Source: Candidatus Cloacimonas sp. SDB (GTDB lineage: Bacteria > Cloacimonadota > Cloacimonadia > Cloacimonadales > TCS61). Taken from it: a DNA stretch of 6,287 nucleotides. The position numbers were made by a program, and so were the translations under genes. Positions 6,195 through 6,287 of the stretch are shown piece after piece; position 1 is the first letter of the stretch, and each line of letters starts with the position of its first letter. The stretch spans positions 1 through 6,287 of the forward strand of contig LKUH01000528.1 in NCBI GenBank assembly GCA_001412425.1. The letters are read 5' to 3'. The notes beneath the pieces were generated by a model. It was not told where the DNA came from. It made no database searches and worked only from the letters and a program-made list of their open reading frames with translations.

Positions 6195-6223
6195 AGCATA
6201 TCATGTCAAATATTAAAAAGCAA
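6195..6223 (-). promoter_or_regulatory. candidate extended -10 promoter of moxR
   Basis: On the - strand TTGCTT (6218-6223) is followed, after exactly 17 bases, by TATGCT (6195-6200), preceded by TGA, which fits the extended -10 pattern TGnTATnnT. Transcription would start near 6188, just past the outer ATG, leaving a leader of about 47 nt before the preferred start. The -35 matches the consensus at only three positions, so this is a reasonable but unproven call. Confidence 0.4.
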
Positions 6224-6287
6224 CATGCATCCCCCCATTTTTTATAAAAGATTCAGGTTTAGGGTTAATTGAGAGTTTATACACCTG

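Noticed and set aside
6204..6209. Perfect TTGACA hexamer on the - strand upstream of moxR
   Set aside because: The hexamer 17 bases downstream is AGTTTT, and no better -10 lies at 16-18 bases. The overlapping TTGCTT/TGA-TATGCT pair fits better.
6193..6287. Possible further gene or RNA at the right edge
   Set aside because: No open frame or RNA landmark is visible; only the candidate moxR promoter and a short C run (6231-6236) are present.

Overview
The window looks like a short stretch of chromosome from an AT-rich, Gram-negative bacterium. It holds the 3' end of a ribosomal RNA operon and seven protein genes. Two proteins have lipoprotein-type signal peptides, one is a periplasmic class C penicillin-binding protein, and one is an exported DUF2147 protein; together these imply an outer membrane. 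The gene mix would fit the FCB group (Cloacimonadota, Marinimicrobia or Bacteroidota). Strong Shine-Dalgarno sequences in front of several genes argue somewhat against a typical Bacteroidota. No species can be named from this sequence alone.

Left part (1-291): the last ~60 nt of 23S rRNA, a ~38 nt spacer, and a complete 5S rRNA inside a long precursor stem, all on the + strand. No tRNA follows. Next, on the - strand and converging on the rRNA, is a lipoprotein form of D-Ala-D-Ala carboxypeptidase/endopeptidase (DacB/PBP4, family S13). A 158-base gap separates it from the divergent hutI gene (imidazolonepropionase of histidine degradation), which has all its catalytic residues but no other hut gene beside it.

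Middle part (3192-4978, - strand): four tightly packed genes, read in the order MarR-type regulator, OsmC-like thiol protein, thioredoxin-fold lipoprotein with a CGWC active site, and exported DUF2147 protein with a CxxC pair. Junctions are a 4-base ATGA overlap, an 8-base overlap and a 2-base gap, so they are almost certainly one transcript. Three of the four products carry cysteine motifs typical of thiol chemistry, and the regulator has four cysteines. I infer a thiol/oxidative-stress response module linking a cytoplasmic OsmC protein to an envelope thioredoxin and its possible client. A perfect 17-base palindrome upstream is a candidate operator. This is the most interesting part of the window, though each gene family is known.

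Right part (5155-6287, - strand): a complete MoxR-family AAA+ ATPase. Its start is best placed 17 codons inside the longest open frame, supported by a Shine-Dalgarno and a candidate extended -10 promoter. Its usual DUF58/von Willebrand partners are not downstream. The last ~95 bases hold only this promoter region.
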